7,749 bases of DNA, taken from CADEFX01 sp050260355 (GTDB taxonomy: Bacteria > Pseudomonadota > Alphaproteobacteria > Rhizobiales > Hyphomicrobiaceae). The stretch covers positions 1 through 7,749 of the forward strand of contig JBLNBZ010000035.1 of assembly GCA_050260355.1 (NCBI GenBank), written 5' to 3'. Under the pieces are notes generated by a model. That model was not told the DNA's origin and did not search any database. It worked only from the letters and a program-made list of their open reading frames with translations. This document shows positions 1 through 6,140 of the stretch, one piece after another. Position 1 is the first letter of the stretch, and every line of letters begins with the position of its first letter. The position numbers and the translations under genes are program-made.

Positions 1-26
1 CCAAGCACAGCCGCCCCGCAAATGTC

Positions 27-49
27 ATCCTCGGGCTCGGCCCGAGGAT
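27..49. repeat. Intergenic palindrome of alphaproteobacterial type
   Basis: Two perfect 10-base arms, ATCCTCGGGC (27-36) and GCCCGAGGAT (40-49), flank a 3-base centre. From memory, very similar elements (TCATCC-[CT]CGGGC...GCCCG[AG]GGATCCA) are scattered through intergenic DNA of many alphaproteobacteria, so this is probably one copy of a dispersed extragenic palindrome. The flanking bases GTC before and CCATC after also fit that pattern. The lineage assignment is an inference from recall. The palindrome itself is directly visible. Confidence 0.6.
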
Positions 50-236
50 CCATCTCTCCACGAGCGCACGTCCCTAGATTAGGACAACCACCCTCCTCTT
101 GCGGTCCCGGAAGCCGCGCTCGCGGCGCGGCATCCCAAGATCTTCCCCGCCCGTCCCAACCACTGCCTCACCACGCGCACCCATCAGCACGACAGACCCT
201 TCCCTTGCGTCATCTCTGCACAGGCAAAGTCGGTCC

Positions 237-258
237 CCCTCTCCCGCGAGGGCGAGGG
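237..258 (-). terminator. Possible terminator hairpin after the M32 peptidase
   Basis: Positions 237-245 and 250-258 pair over nine positions with one mismatch (242/253) around a GCGA loop. The hairpin lies about 30 bases past the peptidase stop codon on the minus strand. No T-run follows it, so it may instead be a dispersed repeat of the CCCTCTCCC...GGGNGAGGG kind, which is common between genes in many proteobacteria. Confidence 0.3.
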
Positions 259-288
259 AGCCCGCGTCCCGTGCGCTCGGTAAGGTTT

Positions 289-1911
289 TTAGGCGCGCCT
301 GCGCTTATCGGACGCGTCCTTGGCCACCGCGCTGGCCGGCAGATCGTAGAGCTCGCCGTACTTGTTGCGCAGATACGCCATATACGGCCCGATGCTCATC
401 GGCCCGCCGGTCGCCCGCTCGACCAGCTCGTCCGGTTTGAATTTGCGCCCGTGCCGATAGACGTTGTCCCGCAGCCAGCCGTGCAGCGTGCCGAGCTCGC
501 CGGCCTCGATCTCGGCAGGTATCGCCGGATGAGCTCGCACGGCTGCATCGAAGAACTGGGCGCTCAGGATGTTGCCGATGGTGTAGCCCTGAAATCCTCC
601 GCCGAGGGCCCCGGCGTACCAATGCACGTCCTGCAGGCAGCCGTCGCGATCGTCGGGCGGCACGATGCCGAGATCCGTCTCGAAGCGCGCCCGCCAGGCG
701 TCGGGCAGGTCCTTCACGCGCAAGCGGCCCTCCAGCATCTCGACCTCGAGCTCGAAACGCAGCATCACGTGCAGATTGTAGGTGACCTCGTCCGCGTCGG
801 TGCGGATGAGGGACCTCTCGACCTTGTTGATCGCGCGATAGAACGTCTCGAGCGGCACATCGCGAAAGCCGCCGGGAAAAGCAGCCTGCAATTGCGGATA
901 GAAATGCCGCCAGAAGCCGCGGCTGCGCCCGACGACGTTCTCCCACAGCCGGGACTGGCTCTCGTGCACGCCGGCCGATACGCCTGACGCGAGCGGCGTA
1001 CCTTCCAGCTCGGCCGCCACGCCCTGCTCGTAGAGCGCATGTCCGGCCTCGTGCAGCGTGGAGAACAGGGCCTCGCCGATGTCGTTCTCGCGCACGCGGG
1101 TGGTGATGCGAACATCGCCCGCGGAGAGCCTGGTGCAGAAAGGGTGGTGCGTCTTGTCCAGCCTGCCGCGCGTGAAGTCGTAGCCGATCCGCTTTGCCAC
1201 GCCCGCGCTGAACTCGAGCTGCCGCGCCTCGGGAAAGCTCCCCCGCAAGCACGAGTCATCGGCAACGGGCTGCTCGGAGATGGTGCGCACGATCGGCACC
1301 AGCGCAGCGCGCAGCTCGCTGAACAGGGCGCGCACCTTGGCCGTCGTCATGCCCTCGTCGGGCCCGTCGATCAAGGGGTCCGCGACGTGCTCGTAGGGAG
1401 CGAAGAACTCCGCAAGCTCGCGGCTGAGGTCCACCGCCCTCTCGAGCAGCGGACGCATCGTGGCGAAGTCATTGGCGGGCCTCGCGCGGATCCAGGCATC
1501 GTACGACGATGAGCCGAATGCGGTGGCCCGCGCCACGTACTCGGACGGCACCTTGACGGCCTTCTCGAAATCCCGCCGCGCAATGCGGATCAGGCTCGCA
1601 TCGTCCGAGTCATGAGGCAGGCTGTCGGCGAGCGGCGCGAGCTCATCCAGCAGCTTGCCCAGCCCCGGATCGGTGGCCCGCTCGTGCGCGAGCCGGCTGA
1701 GGATTGCGCCTTGGCGCGCCCGTGCGCCGGCACCTTGCGCCGGCATGTAGGTGGCCTGATCCCAGCCCAGCACGGACCCGGCGCCTGCGAGATCGCCGAT
1801 TTCTTGCAGCCGCCGCTTCAGCTCCAGCAGCTTGCCGTCATAGCTCTTGCCCGGCTTCGCCTTGCGGGCTGATGCGCGGCTGCTCGACTTTGCCTTGGTC
1901 GTTTGTGCCAT
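289..1911 (-). CDS. M32-family metallocarboxypeptidase (carboxypeptidase Taq type)
   Basis: Zinc carboxypeptidase predicted to trim residues from peptide C-termini in the cytoplasm; no signal peptide is seen. The 540-residue length is slightly above the usual ~500 for M32, explained by a Lys/Ser/Ala-rich tail at residues 1-22. The family motifs appear in order: HPF (256-258), DxRxTTR (266-272), the zinc site HEAGH (His287, Glu288, His291), HESQSRLWEN (316-325) whose Glu317 is the third zinc ligand, IRTDADEVTYNLH (369-381), and GCLQDVHW (424-431) followed by GYTIGN (442-447). All catalytic residues are present, so the enzyme should be active. The ATG at 1911 is chosen because the conserved N-terminal helix begins soon after it; the ribosome site is weak and a hairpin sits just upstream. 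The gene follows the glycosyltransferase by 49 bases on the same strand and may be co-transcribed, although the functions have no obvious link. Confidence 0.95.
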   Translation of the reverse strand: MAQTTKAKSSSRASARKAKPGKSYDGKLLELKRRLQEIGDLAGAGSVLGWDQATYMPAQGAGARARQGAILSRLAHERATDPGLGKLLDELAPLADSLPHDSDDASLIRIARRDFEKAVKVPSEYVARATAFGSSSYDAWIRARPANDFATMRPLLERAVDLSRELAEFFAPYEHVADPLIDGPDEGMTTAKVRALFSELRAALVPIVRTISEQPVADDSCLRGSFPEARQLEFSAGVAKRIGYDFTRGRLDKTHHPFCTRLSAGDVRITTRVRENDIGEALFSTLHEAGHALYEQGVAAELEGTPLASGVSAGVHESQSRLWENVVGRSRGFWRHFYPQLQAAFPGGFRDVPLETFYRAINKVERSLIRTDADEVTYNLHVMLRFELEVEMLEGRLRVKDLPDAWRARFETDLGIVPPDDRDGCLQDVHWYAGALGGGFQGYTIGNILSAQFFDAAVRAHPAIPAEIEAGELGTLHGWLRDNVYRHGRKFKPDELVERATGGPMSIGPYMAYLRNKYGELYDLPASAVAKDASDKRRRA

Positions 1912-1917
1912 CTCGGA

Positions 1918-1939
1918 CGGCCCTGTTTGCGGAGGGCCG
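1918..1939 (-). promoter_or_regulatory. Hairpin in the leader of the M32 peptidase
   Basis: Seven-base perfect arms, 1918-1924 and 1933-1939, enclose an 8-base loop. The hairpin lies between the glycosyltransferase stop and the peptidase start, ending six bases before the peptidase ATG. It could weaken ribosome access, or act as a weak attenuator between the two genes. No T-run follows. The pairing is seen directly; any role is inference. Confidence 0.35.
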
Positions 1940-1960
1940 GCACACTACCACGACCATGCC

Positions 1961-3505
1961 TCAGGTCGAGCCCAGGTCCGGCTCCGGTCCGCTGCGCCGC
2001 ACATCAGCCTTCGCGTTGCCGTGTTGCGTCTTCTCCCACAGATAGGGAGATCGCATGAGCTGCAGCAGCGCCCGGTGGCCCGCCACTGAGATCAGCAGCC
2101 AATAGAGCGGCGTGAGCAGCGCGTGCCACGCGAGGCCAGGCCGGCCGCGGCGCACCACGGCGACAGCGCCCACCGCAATGCCGCTCGCATAGCCGACCGC
2201 GAGATTGAACACGGCGATCCACCACAGCCAGCGCTCGAGCGGACTGTGAGCCTCGGCAAACACGCCGCCGGTCGCCACCTCCATGGCAATGAGCGCGTAG
2301 CACAGCGGATGAAACAGCGCCGACAGCAGCATGCCGCCGATCAGGACGTGCAGGCCCGCGGAGCGCCGCCAGCCGAGGTCGCGCAGCAGCCGCCCCGGCT
2401 CGCGCGTGTGAACGAGGTAGGTCAGCAGCCAGCCCTTGAGCCACCGCGTTCGTTGCCGCATCCAGTTGTCGAGCCGCGCCGGCGCCTCCTCCCACGTCGT
2501 CGAGGCGAGCGTCGCTGCCCGCAGCCCGGCGCGCGCGATGCGAAAGCCGAGGTCGGCGTCCTCGGTCACGTTATAGGCATCCCATCCGCCCACGCGTCGC
2601 AACAGCTCGACGCGAAAGTGGTTCGACGTGCCGCCGAGCGGAAACGGTAGATCGAGCCGCTCGAGCGCGGGAAGGATGGCATCGAACAGCGCGGAGTATT
2701 CGAGCGTGAACTGCCGCGTCAGCCAGCTCTGGCGCGGATTGTAGATGTTCAGGCGTGCCTGAATGCAGGCCAGGCTCGGCTCGGCGCTGCGAAACATGGC
2801 GACCGCCTGCCGGATCTGTCCTGGCGCCGGCACGTCCTCGGCGTCGTAGACGACCACGAACTCGCCCCTCACCAGCTCCAGCGCGTAGTTGAGCGCCTTG
2901 GGCTTGGTGCGCGGGCCTCGATCGGGCACGACGATGACCTCGAAATTGCCGGGCAGGTCGAGCGCAGCTGCGGCGGCTCTCGTCTCCCTGTCATTGCTTT
3001 CGAGCACGAGCAGGATCTGCAGCTTCGCCGCCGGATAGTCGATCGCGGAAAGCGAGCGCACCAGCGCTGGCAACACCTCGGCCTCGCGCAGAAGCGGCAC
3101 CAGGACGCTGTAGATCGGCAGGTCCTCGTCACGCTGCGGCGATGCCTCCGCCCGCTCAACACTGGCGTCCGGCGACGACAGAATTTGCACGACCGCCGCC
3201 GCGCGCAGCGCCACAACGCACAGGAACGGCACGGCCAGGATGGCCGCGAGAGCGGGCATGGCCATATCCGGCGCCGCCACCAGCCCTCCCAGCGCCATGC
3301 CCAGCAGCACCGCCGCAAGCACGAGCTGCCAAAGCCGATGCGGCGTACGCGCCGACAACGCGCGGTCCTGCCGCCAAAGCCCATTGATGGCCCGATCGAT
3401 GAGCCACGGCGCAATCTGCCGCTCCGCCGACCGGCCCACATCCCTGCGGGTCGCAAGCGCGAACCGCCGCCCGCTTGCACCCGACGAGGCCGCAATCGAC
3501 TGCAA
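1961..3505 (-). CDS. Membrane family 2 glycosyltransferase (cellulose-synthase-like), 3' open frame
   Basis: This frame carries the whole catalytic part, 514 residues if started at the TTG at 3505. It is predicted to move a sugar from a nucleotide-sugar to a growing polysaccharide or lipid acceptor at the inner membrane. Two membrane helices (about 58-78 and 83-107) precede a GT2 domain (about 130-360). That domain has the nucleotide/metal site DAED (221-224), GGTSNHF (291-297), the catalytic TED (314-316), and QRTRW (351-355), the QxxRW signature of processive BcsA/NodC-like enzymes. Membrane helices follow at about 383-410, 423-451 and 460-480, then the family tail PYLWEKTQHG (487-496). The sugar and product cannot be read from sequence. 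The frame is open upstream to the TAG at 3545, and homologues carry an extra N-terminal domain, so the TTG start is probably not the ancestral one. A GTG at 3439 is another option. Confidence 0.88.
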   Translation of the reverse strand: MQSIAASSGASGRRFALATRRDVGRSAERQIAPWLIDRAINGLWRQDRALSARTPHRLWQLVLAAVLLGMALGGLVAAPDMAMPALAAILAVPFLCVVALRAAAVVQILSSPDASVERAEASPQRDEDLPIYSVLVPLLREAEVLPALVRSLSAIDYPAAKLQILLVLESNDRETRAAAAALDLPGNFEVIVVPDRGPRTKPKALNYALELVRGEFVVVYDAEDVPAPGQIRQAVAMFRSAEPSLACIQARLNIYNPRQSWLTRQFTLEYSALFDAILPALERLDLPFPLGGTSNHFRVELLRRVGGWDAYNVTEDADLGFRIARAGLRAATLASTTWEEAPARLDNWMRQRTRWLKGWLLTYLVHTREPGRLLRDLGWRRSAGLHVLIGGMLLSALFHPLCYALIAMEVATGGVFAEAHSPLERWLWWIAVFNLAVGYASGIAVGAVAVVRRGRPGLAWHALLTPLYWLLISVAGHRALLQLMRSPYLWEKTQHGNAKADVRRSGPEPDLGST

Positions 3506-3544
3506 CGCCCGCGGGGTGAAGCTGCGCGCCTCGATGACAACGAT

Positions 3545-3961
3545 CTAGCGGTCGTCGAACGTCGCGCTCATGACCTTCGGCCATGGCGGGTAGGCCGTGA
3601 GCGTGCGCGGAGCGGCCGGCCTGCGTCTGTCCACCACCTGCAGACCCAGGTGCTGCGCCAGCGCGCGCACATAGTCCTCCTCGGACACCCAGCCGAGCAC
3701 GATGAGAGCCTCGTGCAAGGCAACGCGCCAGGCCCGCGCGATCACCTCCGCGCGCCGCAACGAGGCCGCATCCAGGTGCCGGTGCAGCAAAAAGGCATAC
3801 TCGCCGTCCGGCGGCCGGACCTGGGCACCCGCAGAGCGATGTTGGCGAACGCGGCGCAGCCGGGCTAGAATCCCCGCCGAATCCCGCGCTCCACGCGCAA
3901 CGCGCCTTTCCCTCGCCCTGTCGGAAACGACAGCAGCGTTGTCCCGCCGGTTGACGAGCAT
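3545..3961 (-). CDS. GSPII_E_N/MshEN-like domain fragment, 5' part of the split glycosyltransferase
   Basis: This is a 138-residue open frame from the ATG at 3961. Residues 1-45 are Arg-rich and of unclear order. Residues 45-111 form a helical domain resembling the N-terminal domain of type II secretion ATPases: an Arg/Ala-rich helix, then LHEALIVLGWVSEEDYVRAL (82-101) and AQHLGLQVVD (102-111). In related alphaproteobacterial glycosyltransferases this domain is fused directly to the catalytic part that follows here in frame. In true MshEN domains the pattern RLGxxL...G...AL..Q can bind cyclic di-GMP. Here the RLG is replaced by ALH, so binding is doubtful. The frame stays open to 4228, but those extra codons lie opposite the solute-binding protein gene and look like shadow sequence. 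The fragment is unlikely to work alone. Confidence 0.6.
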   Translation of the reverse strand: MLVNRRDNAAVVSDRARERRVARGARDSAGILARLRRVRQHRSAGAQVRPPDGEYAFLLHRHLDAASLRRAEVIARAWRVALHEALIVLGWVSEEDYVRALAQHLGLQVVDRRRPAAPRTLTAYPPWPKVMSATFDDR

Positions 3962-4086
3962 TGAGATGAACCCGCCGCAGCCGCCTGCTCGGCCGATCCG
4001 ATGGCTGCGAGACCGCCGCCGTCGACGCCGCCCAATGCTTGCCGCTCTGGCGTGCTCGCGCGCGACTGGCCTGACCCCGAGACGTC

Positions 4087-4092
4087 GGAAAG
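4087..4092 (+). promoter_or_regulatory. Ribosome binding site deciding the start of the solute-binding protein
   Basis: GGAAAG lies five bases before the ATG at 4098. This ATG also opens directly into a signal peptide. Upstream in-frame ATGs (3966, 4035) would add an Arg- and Pro-rich stretch with no domain, so the start at 4098 is preferred. Confidence 0.5.
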
Positions 4093-4097
4093 ACCAA

Positions 4098-4919
4098 ATG
4101 ACCATCGCGAGCATATCGCGCCGGCTCTTCAGCGCAAGCCTCGCCGCGTGGCTGATCATGCTCGCGCCGGCGGCGGCACAATCGCCACCCTTGACAAACA
4201 CGGGCGACCTGCCGCGCCGGTCCGCCATCCGCTTCCTGACCGACAGCGAGTTTCCGCCGTTCCACTACTACGACGAGGACGGCGCGCTCACCGGCTTCGA
4301 CGTCGATATGGCGCGCGCCATCTGTCTGGAGCTCAGCGCCACTTGCGATATCAAAGTGCGCCCCTGGGAGGATCTGCTGCCGGCGCTGCGGCGCGGCGAG
4401 GGCGACGCCGTCGTCGCCTCGCAGGTGATCACGCCCCAGGCGCTCGCACAGGTCGATTTCACCGACCCCTACTATCACACCGCGGCCTGGTTTGCCGGCC
4501 TGCGCGGCGGCGCCAAGATCGAGGCGACGCCCGAGGGCATCGAAGGCAAACGCATTGGCGTCGTCAAAGGCACCGCGCACGAAGCCTATTTGCGCACCTT
4601 CTTCCGCGGCAGCGCCATTCAGGCGTTCGACACCGCGGAGCTTGCGCGCGATGCCCTGTCGGCGCGCAAGGTCGATCTCATCTTCGATGACGGCATCAGC
4701 CTCGTGTTCTGGCTCAACGGCACGCTGTCCAAGGAGTGCTGCGAGTTCAAGGGCGGGCCCTTCTTCGATCCCAAGTTCTTCGGCGACGGCGTCGCGATCG
4801 CCGTCCCCAAGAACGACGCGCAGCTCAAGGGACTGATCAATCGCGCCCTGAAGCGGGTGCGCGAGACCGGCCGCTACGAGGAGCTCCTGCTGCGCTATTT
4901 TCCCAGTCGGCTGTACTGA
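4098..4919 (+). CDS. Periplasmic solute-binding protein, family 3 (amino acid type)
   Basis: 273-residue exported binding protein that would capture a small solute for an ABC importer. Residues 1-27 form a signal peptide (SRRLF, a hydrophobic core, then APAAA before QS). The mature part follows the SBP_bac_3 pattern: FLTDSEFPPFHYY (46-58), GFDVDMARAICLEL (66-79, the family signature), VDFTDPYYH (119-127), GKRIGVVKGT (150-159), VDLIFDD (192-198) and a C-terminal helix ending near residue 268. Cys76 and Cys83 match the spacing of the HisJ/LAO disulfide. Asp198 matches the Asp that holds the ligand amino group. The Arg that normally binds the ligand carboxylate, in the ITxxR motif, is replaced by Ala115 (ITPQA), so the ligand may not be a standard amino acid. 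No permease or ATPase is adjacent. The NIPSNAP gene begins 26 bases downstream, probably in the same operon. Confidence 0.9.
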   Translation: MTIASISRRLFSASLAAWLIMLAPAAAQSPPLTNTGDLPRRSAIRFLTDSEFPPFHYYDEDGALTGFDVDMARAICLELSATCDIKVRPWEDLLPALRRGEGDAVVASQVITPQALAQVDFTDPYYHTAAWFAGLRGGAKIEATPEGIEGKRIGVVKGTAHEAYLRTFFRGSAIQAFDTAELARDALSARKVDLIFDDGISLVFWLNGTLSKECCEFKGGPFFDPKFFGDGVAIAVPKNDAQLKGLINRALKRVRETGRYEELLLRYFPSRLY

Positions 4920-4945
4920 TTGATGGACACGGAGGAAGTGAGCCC

Positions 4946-5272
4946 ATGATCTTCGACCACAGGACCTACACGCTGAAGCCCGGCATGATGAAAGCGCACC
5001 TGGAGCTGTACGAGAAGTACGGCTACGGCCCGCAGTCGAAGAACCTGGGCAAGCCCGTGCTGTACGCCACGACCGAGGTCGGCGACGTCAACAGCTACGT
5101 GCACGTGTGGGCGTACACGGACCTCGCCGATCGCACGGCGCGCCGGGCCGCCATGTGGGCCGACCCCGACTGGATCGCCTACACCAAGAAGTCTGCCGAG
5201 CTGGGGGCGCTCATCAAGCAGGAGAACAAGATCCTGGTCGCAACGAGCTTCTTCAAGCTTCCCGGGACCTGA
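4946..5272 (+). CDS. NIPSNAP-family protein
   Basis: Small cytoplasmic protein of 108 residues that matches the bacterial NIPSNAP pattern, a dimeric alpha/beta-barrel (ferredoxin-like) fold. Visible features are the opening MIFDHRTYTLKPGMM (1-15), with the family's early R-x-Y-x-L-x-P-G, then a helix around LELYEKYG (19-26), the strand region NSYVHVWAYTDLADR (46-60), ARRAAMWADPDW (62-73) and a closing hydrophobic strand. No enzyme activity is established for most bacterial members, so the function is unknown. The start is well supported: GGAGGAAG (4931-4938) lies seven bases before the ATG. It follows the solute-binding protein gene by 26 bases, suggesting co-transcription, and a strong hairpin lies 30 bases beyond its stop. 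Confidence 0.9.
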   Translation: MIFDHRTYTLKPGMMKAHLELYEKYGYGPQSKNLGKPVLYATTEVGDVNSYVHVWAYTDLADRTARRAAMWADPDWIAYTKKSAELGALIKQENKILVATSFFKLPGT

Positions 5273-5600
5273 GTCAGAACCACATCGCGCAAGGCAAGTG
5301 GCCCTCGCGGCGGCGAGCCGCCCGAGGTTCTGCACGAAAGAGGGGAGCCGGGCGTTCGCAGGCCCTGCTGACCATTTGCGCTCTTTGATGGGCTCAGAAC
5401 GCCCTGGCTCACCGCTTCCGGGTCCCGCACAAGCGCTCTGCTGGTCTGGCAGCCAACCCGGCGAGACGGTCGGACAACGGCCCCCCGGCGGTCGCGCCGG
5501 CAGGCGTCGCTGCAGCGGACCTGCCGAAAGCCGGGGCGCGGCTATCTTGCCGGCACGCGCACGGGCGGGGATTACTTTTTCGCGCAGACCAGCGGGCCGG
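5273..5600. other. Intergenic region without a recognisable gene
   Basis: These 328 bases separate the NIPSNAP gene from the convergent small repeat protein gene. They hold a strong hairpin (5303-5327). A T-run (5576-5580) is the only simple tract. The plus-strand open frame that crosses the region (from 5298) is antisense to the repeat protein over most of its later length and shows no domain, so I do not call it. Confidence 0.6.
5303..5327 (+). terminator. Probable terminator hairpin after the NIPSNAP gene
   Basis: Outer arms CCTCG (5303-5307) and CGAGG (5323-5327) and inner arms GGCGG (5309-5313) and CCGCC (5318-5322) give a ten-pair stem with one bulged C (5308) and a CGAG loop. It starts 30 bases after the stop codon. 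Only two T residues follow, so it is not a classic factor-independent terminator, but its stability and position fit transcript-end protection. Confidence 0.4.
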
Positions 5601-5924
5601 CTACCATCTCACGTCGACGTCCGCGAAGGGCGCCTGCACGCGCACGCTGCGCCGGTCCGGGTTCACGTCCACGCTGGCAAACGGCGCCTCCACGCGCGTG
5701 CGCCGTCCCGCCTCGACCTGGGTGTAGGGCGCCTCGACCGTGACGCTCTCGCCGTCTTTGCGCGCGATCCTGACGGGCCCTGCATCGTCCGAGCCGATCC
5801 GCACCACGGCCGACGACCTTTCGTCCATGCCCGTCTTGCCGATCGGTCCGGCCAGCGCGGCGTATGTCAACAGACCCGCGCCCGCCGCAGCGGATACGAG
5901 AAACAGACGCGGCAACAAGGACAT
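5601..5924 (-). CDS. Small membrane-anchored or exported protein with triple V-[EQ]-A-P-[FY] repeats
   Basis: 107-residue protein of unknown function. Residues 4-27 form one hydrophobic segment (LPRLFLVSAAAGAGLLTY and on), either a signal peptide or a membrane anchor, which would place the rest in the periplasm. The C-terminal half has three copies of a 13-residue motif: VTVEAPYTQVEAG (61-73), TRVEAPFASVDVN (76-88) and VRVQAPFADVDVR (94-106), spaced 15 and 18 residues apart. The consensus is [VT]-x-V-[EQ]-A-P-[FY]-x-x-V-[DE]-[VA], alternating in a way that suggests a small beta-solenoid or beta-sandwich. The ATG at 5924 is chosen because GGAG (5931-5934) lies six bases before it. ATGs at 5936 and 5981 are in frame and would lengthen the N-terminus. 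The gene is divergent from the methyltransferase, leaving about 216 bases for two promoters. Confidence 0.72.
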   Translation of the reverse strand: MSLLPRLFLVSAAAGAGLLTYAALAGPIGKTGMDERSSAVVRIGSDDAGPVRIARKDGESVTVEAPYTQVEAGRRTRVEAPFASVDVNPDRRSVRVQAPFADVDVRW

Positions 5925-6127
5925 CGTGCGCTCCATCGAGACTGAACTGAACCCTGCATCTGGCACCATCGAGCTTCGCATTCAAGGCATCGGTCCGCGC
6001 GGCAATGCCGCGGGGGGCCAGGTCCGTGCCTCGCCTGAACCTCGATTTCGGGCTACGTTGTCGCAGCCAAGACACGACCGGGGAGGGCGCTCCCGACCCT
6101 CGCGAGCGCCGCGCAGGTTCCGTCCAC

Positions 6128-6133
6128 AGGAGG
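6128..6133 (+). promoter_or_regulatory. Strong ribosome binding site of the methyltransferase
   Basis: AGGAGG lies seven bases before the ATG at 6141. A closer ATG at 6136 is out of frame and only two bases from the site, so 6141 is the true start. Confidence 0.75.
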
Positions 6134-6140
6134 CCATGCC

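Larger units (their letters stand above)
1..288. other. Non-coding region with palindromes
   Basis: No convincing gene is seen here. The open frames crossing it read through the antisense of the downstream peptidase gene and are rich in Arg, Pro and Ser without recognisable domains. The stretch holds a perfect palindrome (27-49), a short GC hairpin (113-126) and an imperfect hairpin (237-258), which are listed or mentioned separately. It is probably the intergenic space beyond the 3' end of the peptidase gene. Confidence 0.6.
1961..3961 (-). pseudogene. MshEN-like domain plus family 2 glycosyltransferase, split by an in-frame TAG
   Basis: The 5' open frame (3961-3545) and the 3' open frame (3505-1961) share one reading frame. 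Between them are only the TAG at 3545-3547 and 13 sense codons. Read through, the junction gives ...SATFDDR-x-IVVIEARSFTPRAL..., smooth protein-like sequence with no indel. The joined product would be about 666 residues, which fits alphaproteobacterial glycosyltransferases of this kind: a GSPII_E_N/MshEN-like domain, a linker with an ALAT motif, two membrane helices, a GT2 domain, and a membrane tail ending in PYLWEKTQHG. The TAG is codon 139. Explanations are a recent nonsense mutation (for example CAG to TAG), a base-call error, readthrough, or re-initiation at the TTG at 3505. No other decay is visible, so any inactivation is recent. The upstream start is uncertain: the ATG at 3961 has only a weak GGCGGG-like ribosome site. 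Confidence 0.65.

Noticed and set aside
22..987. Long plus-strand open frame of 321 codons
   Set aside because: Antisense to the M32 peptidase gene over most of its length, rich in Arg/Pro/Ser at the start and with no domain; a GC-rich shadow frame.
3545..3547. TAG read as pyrrolysine or another recoded amino acid
   Set aside because: No recoding element or pyrrolysine gene is visible, and alphaproteobacteria do not normally use it; a nonsense change is simpler.
3702..4097. Extending the solute-binding protein upstream to 3702
   Set aside because: It would overlap the MshEN-like coding region and put about 130 Arg-rich residues before a clear signal peptide.
3962..4097. Divergent promoters for the glycosyltransferase and the solute-binding protein
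   Set aside because: The 136-base gap must hold start signals, but I could not find a convincing -35/-10 pair on either strand.
3962..4228. Extending the N-terminal glycosyltransferase fragment to 4228
   Set aside because: The extra codons lie opposite the start of the solute-binding protein gene and the RRRRRRSRSHR stretch looks non-coding; the ATG at 3961 avoids the overlap.
3156..4580. Minus-strand open frame of 474 codons
   Set aside because: Overlaps the solute-binding protein gene in antisense and the glycosyltransferase in another phase; Ala/Gly/Arg-rich sequence without recognisable motifs.
5298..5945. Plus-strand open frame of 215 codons
   Set aside because: Mostly antisense to the triple-repeat protein, with no domain and no good ribosome site.
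5572..6075. Alternative minus-strand frame of 167 codons over the repeat protein
   Set aside because: Arg/Gly-rich in a shifted frame; the 5601-5924 frame has a hydrophobic N-terminal segment, a ribosome site and ordered repeats instead.
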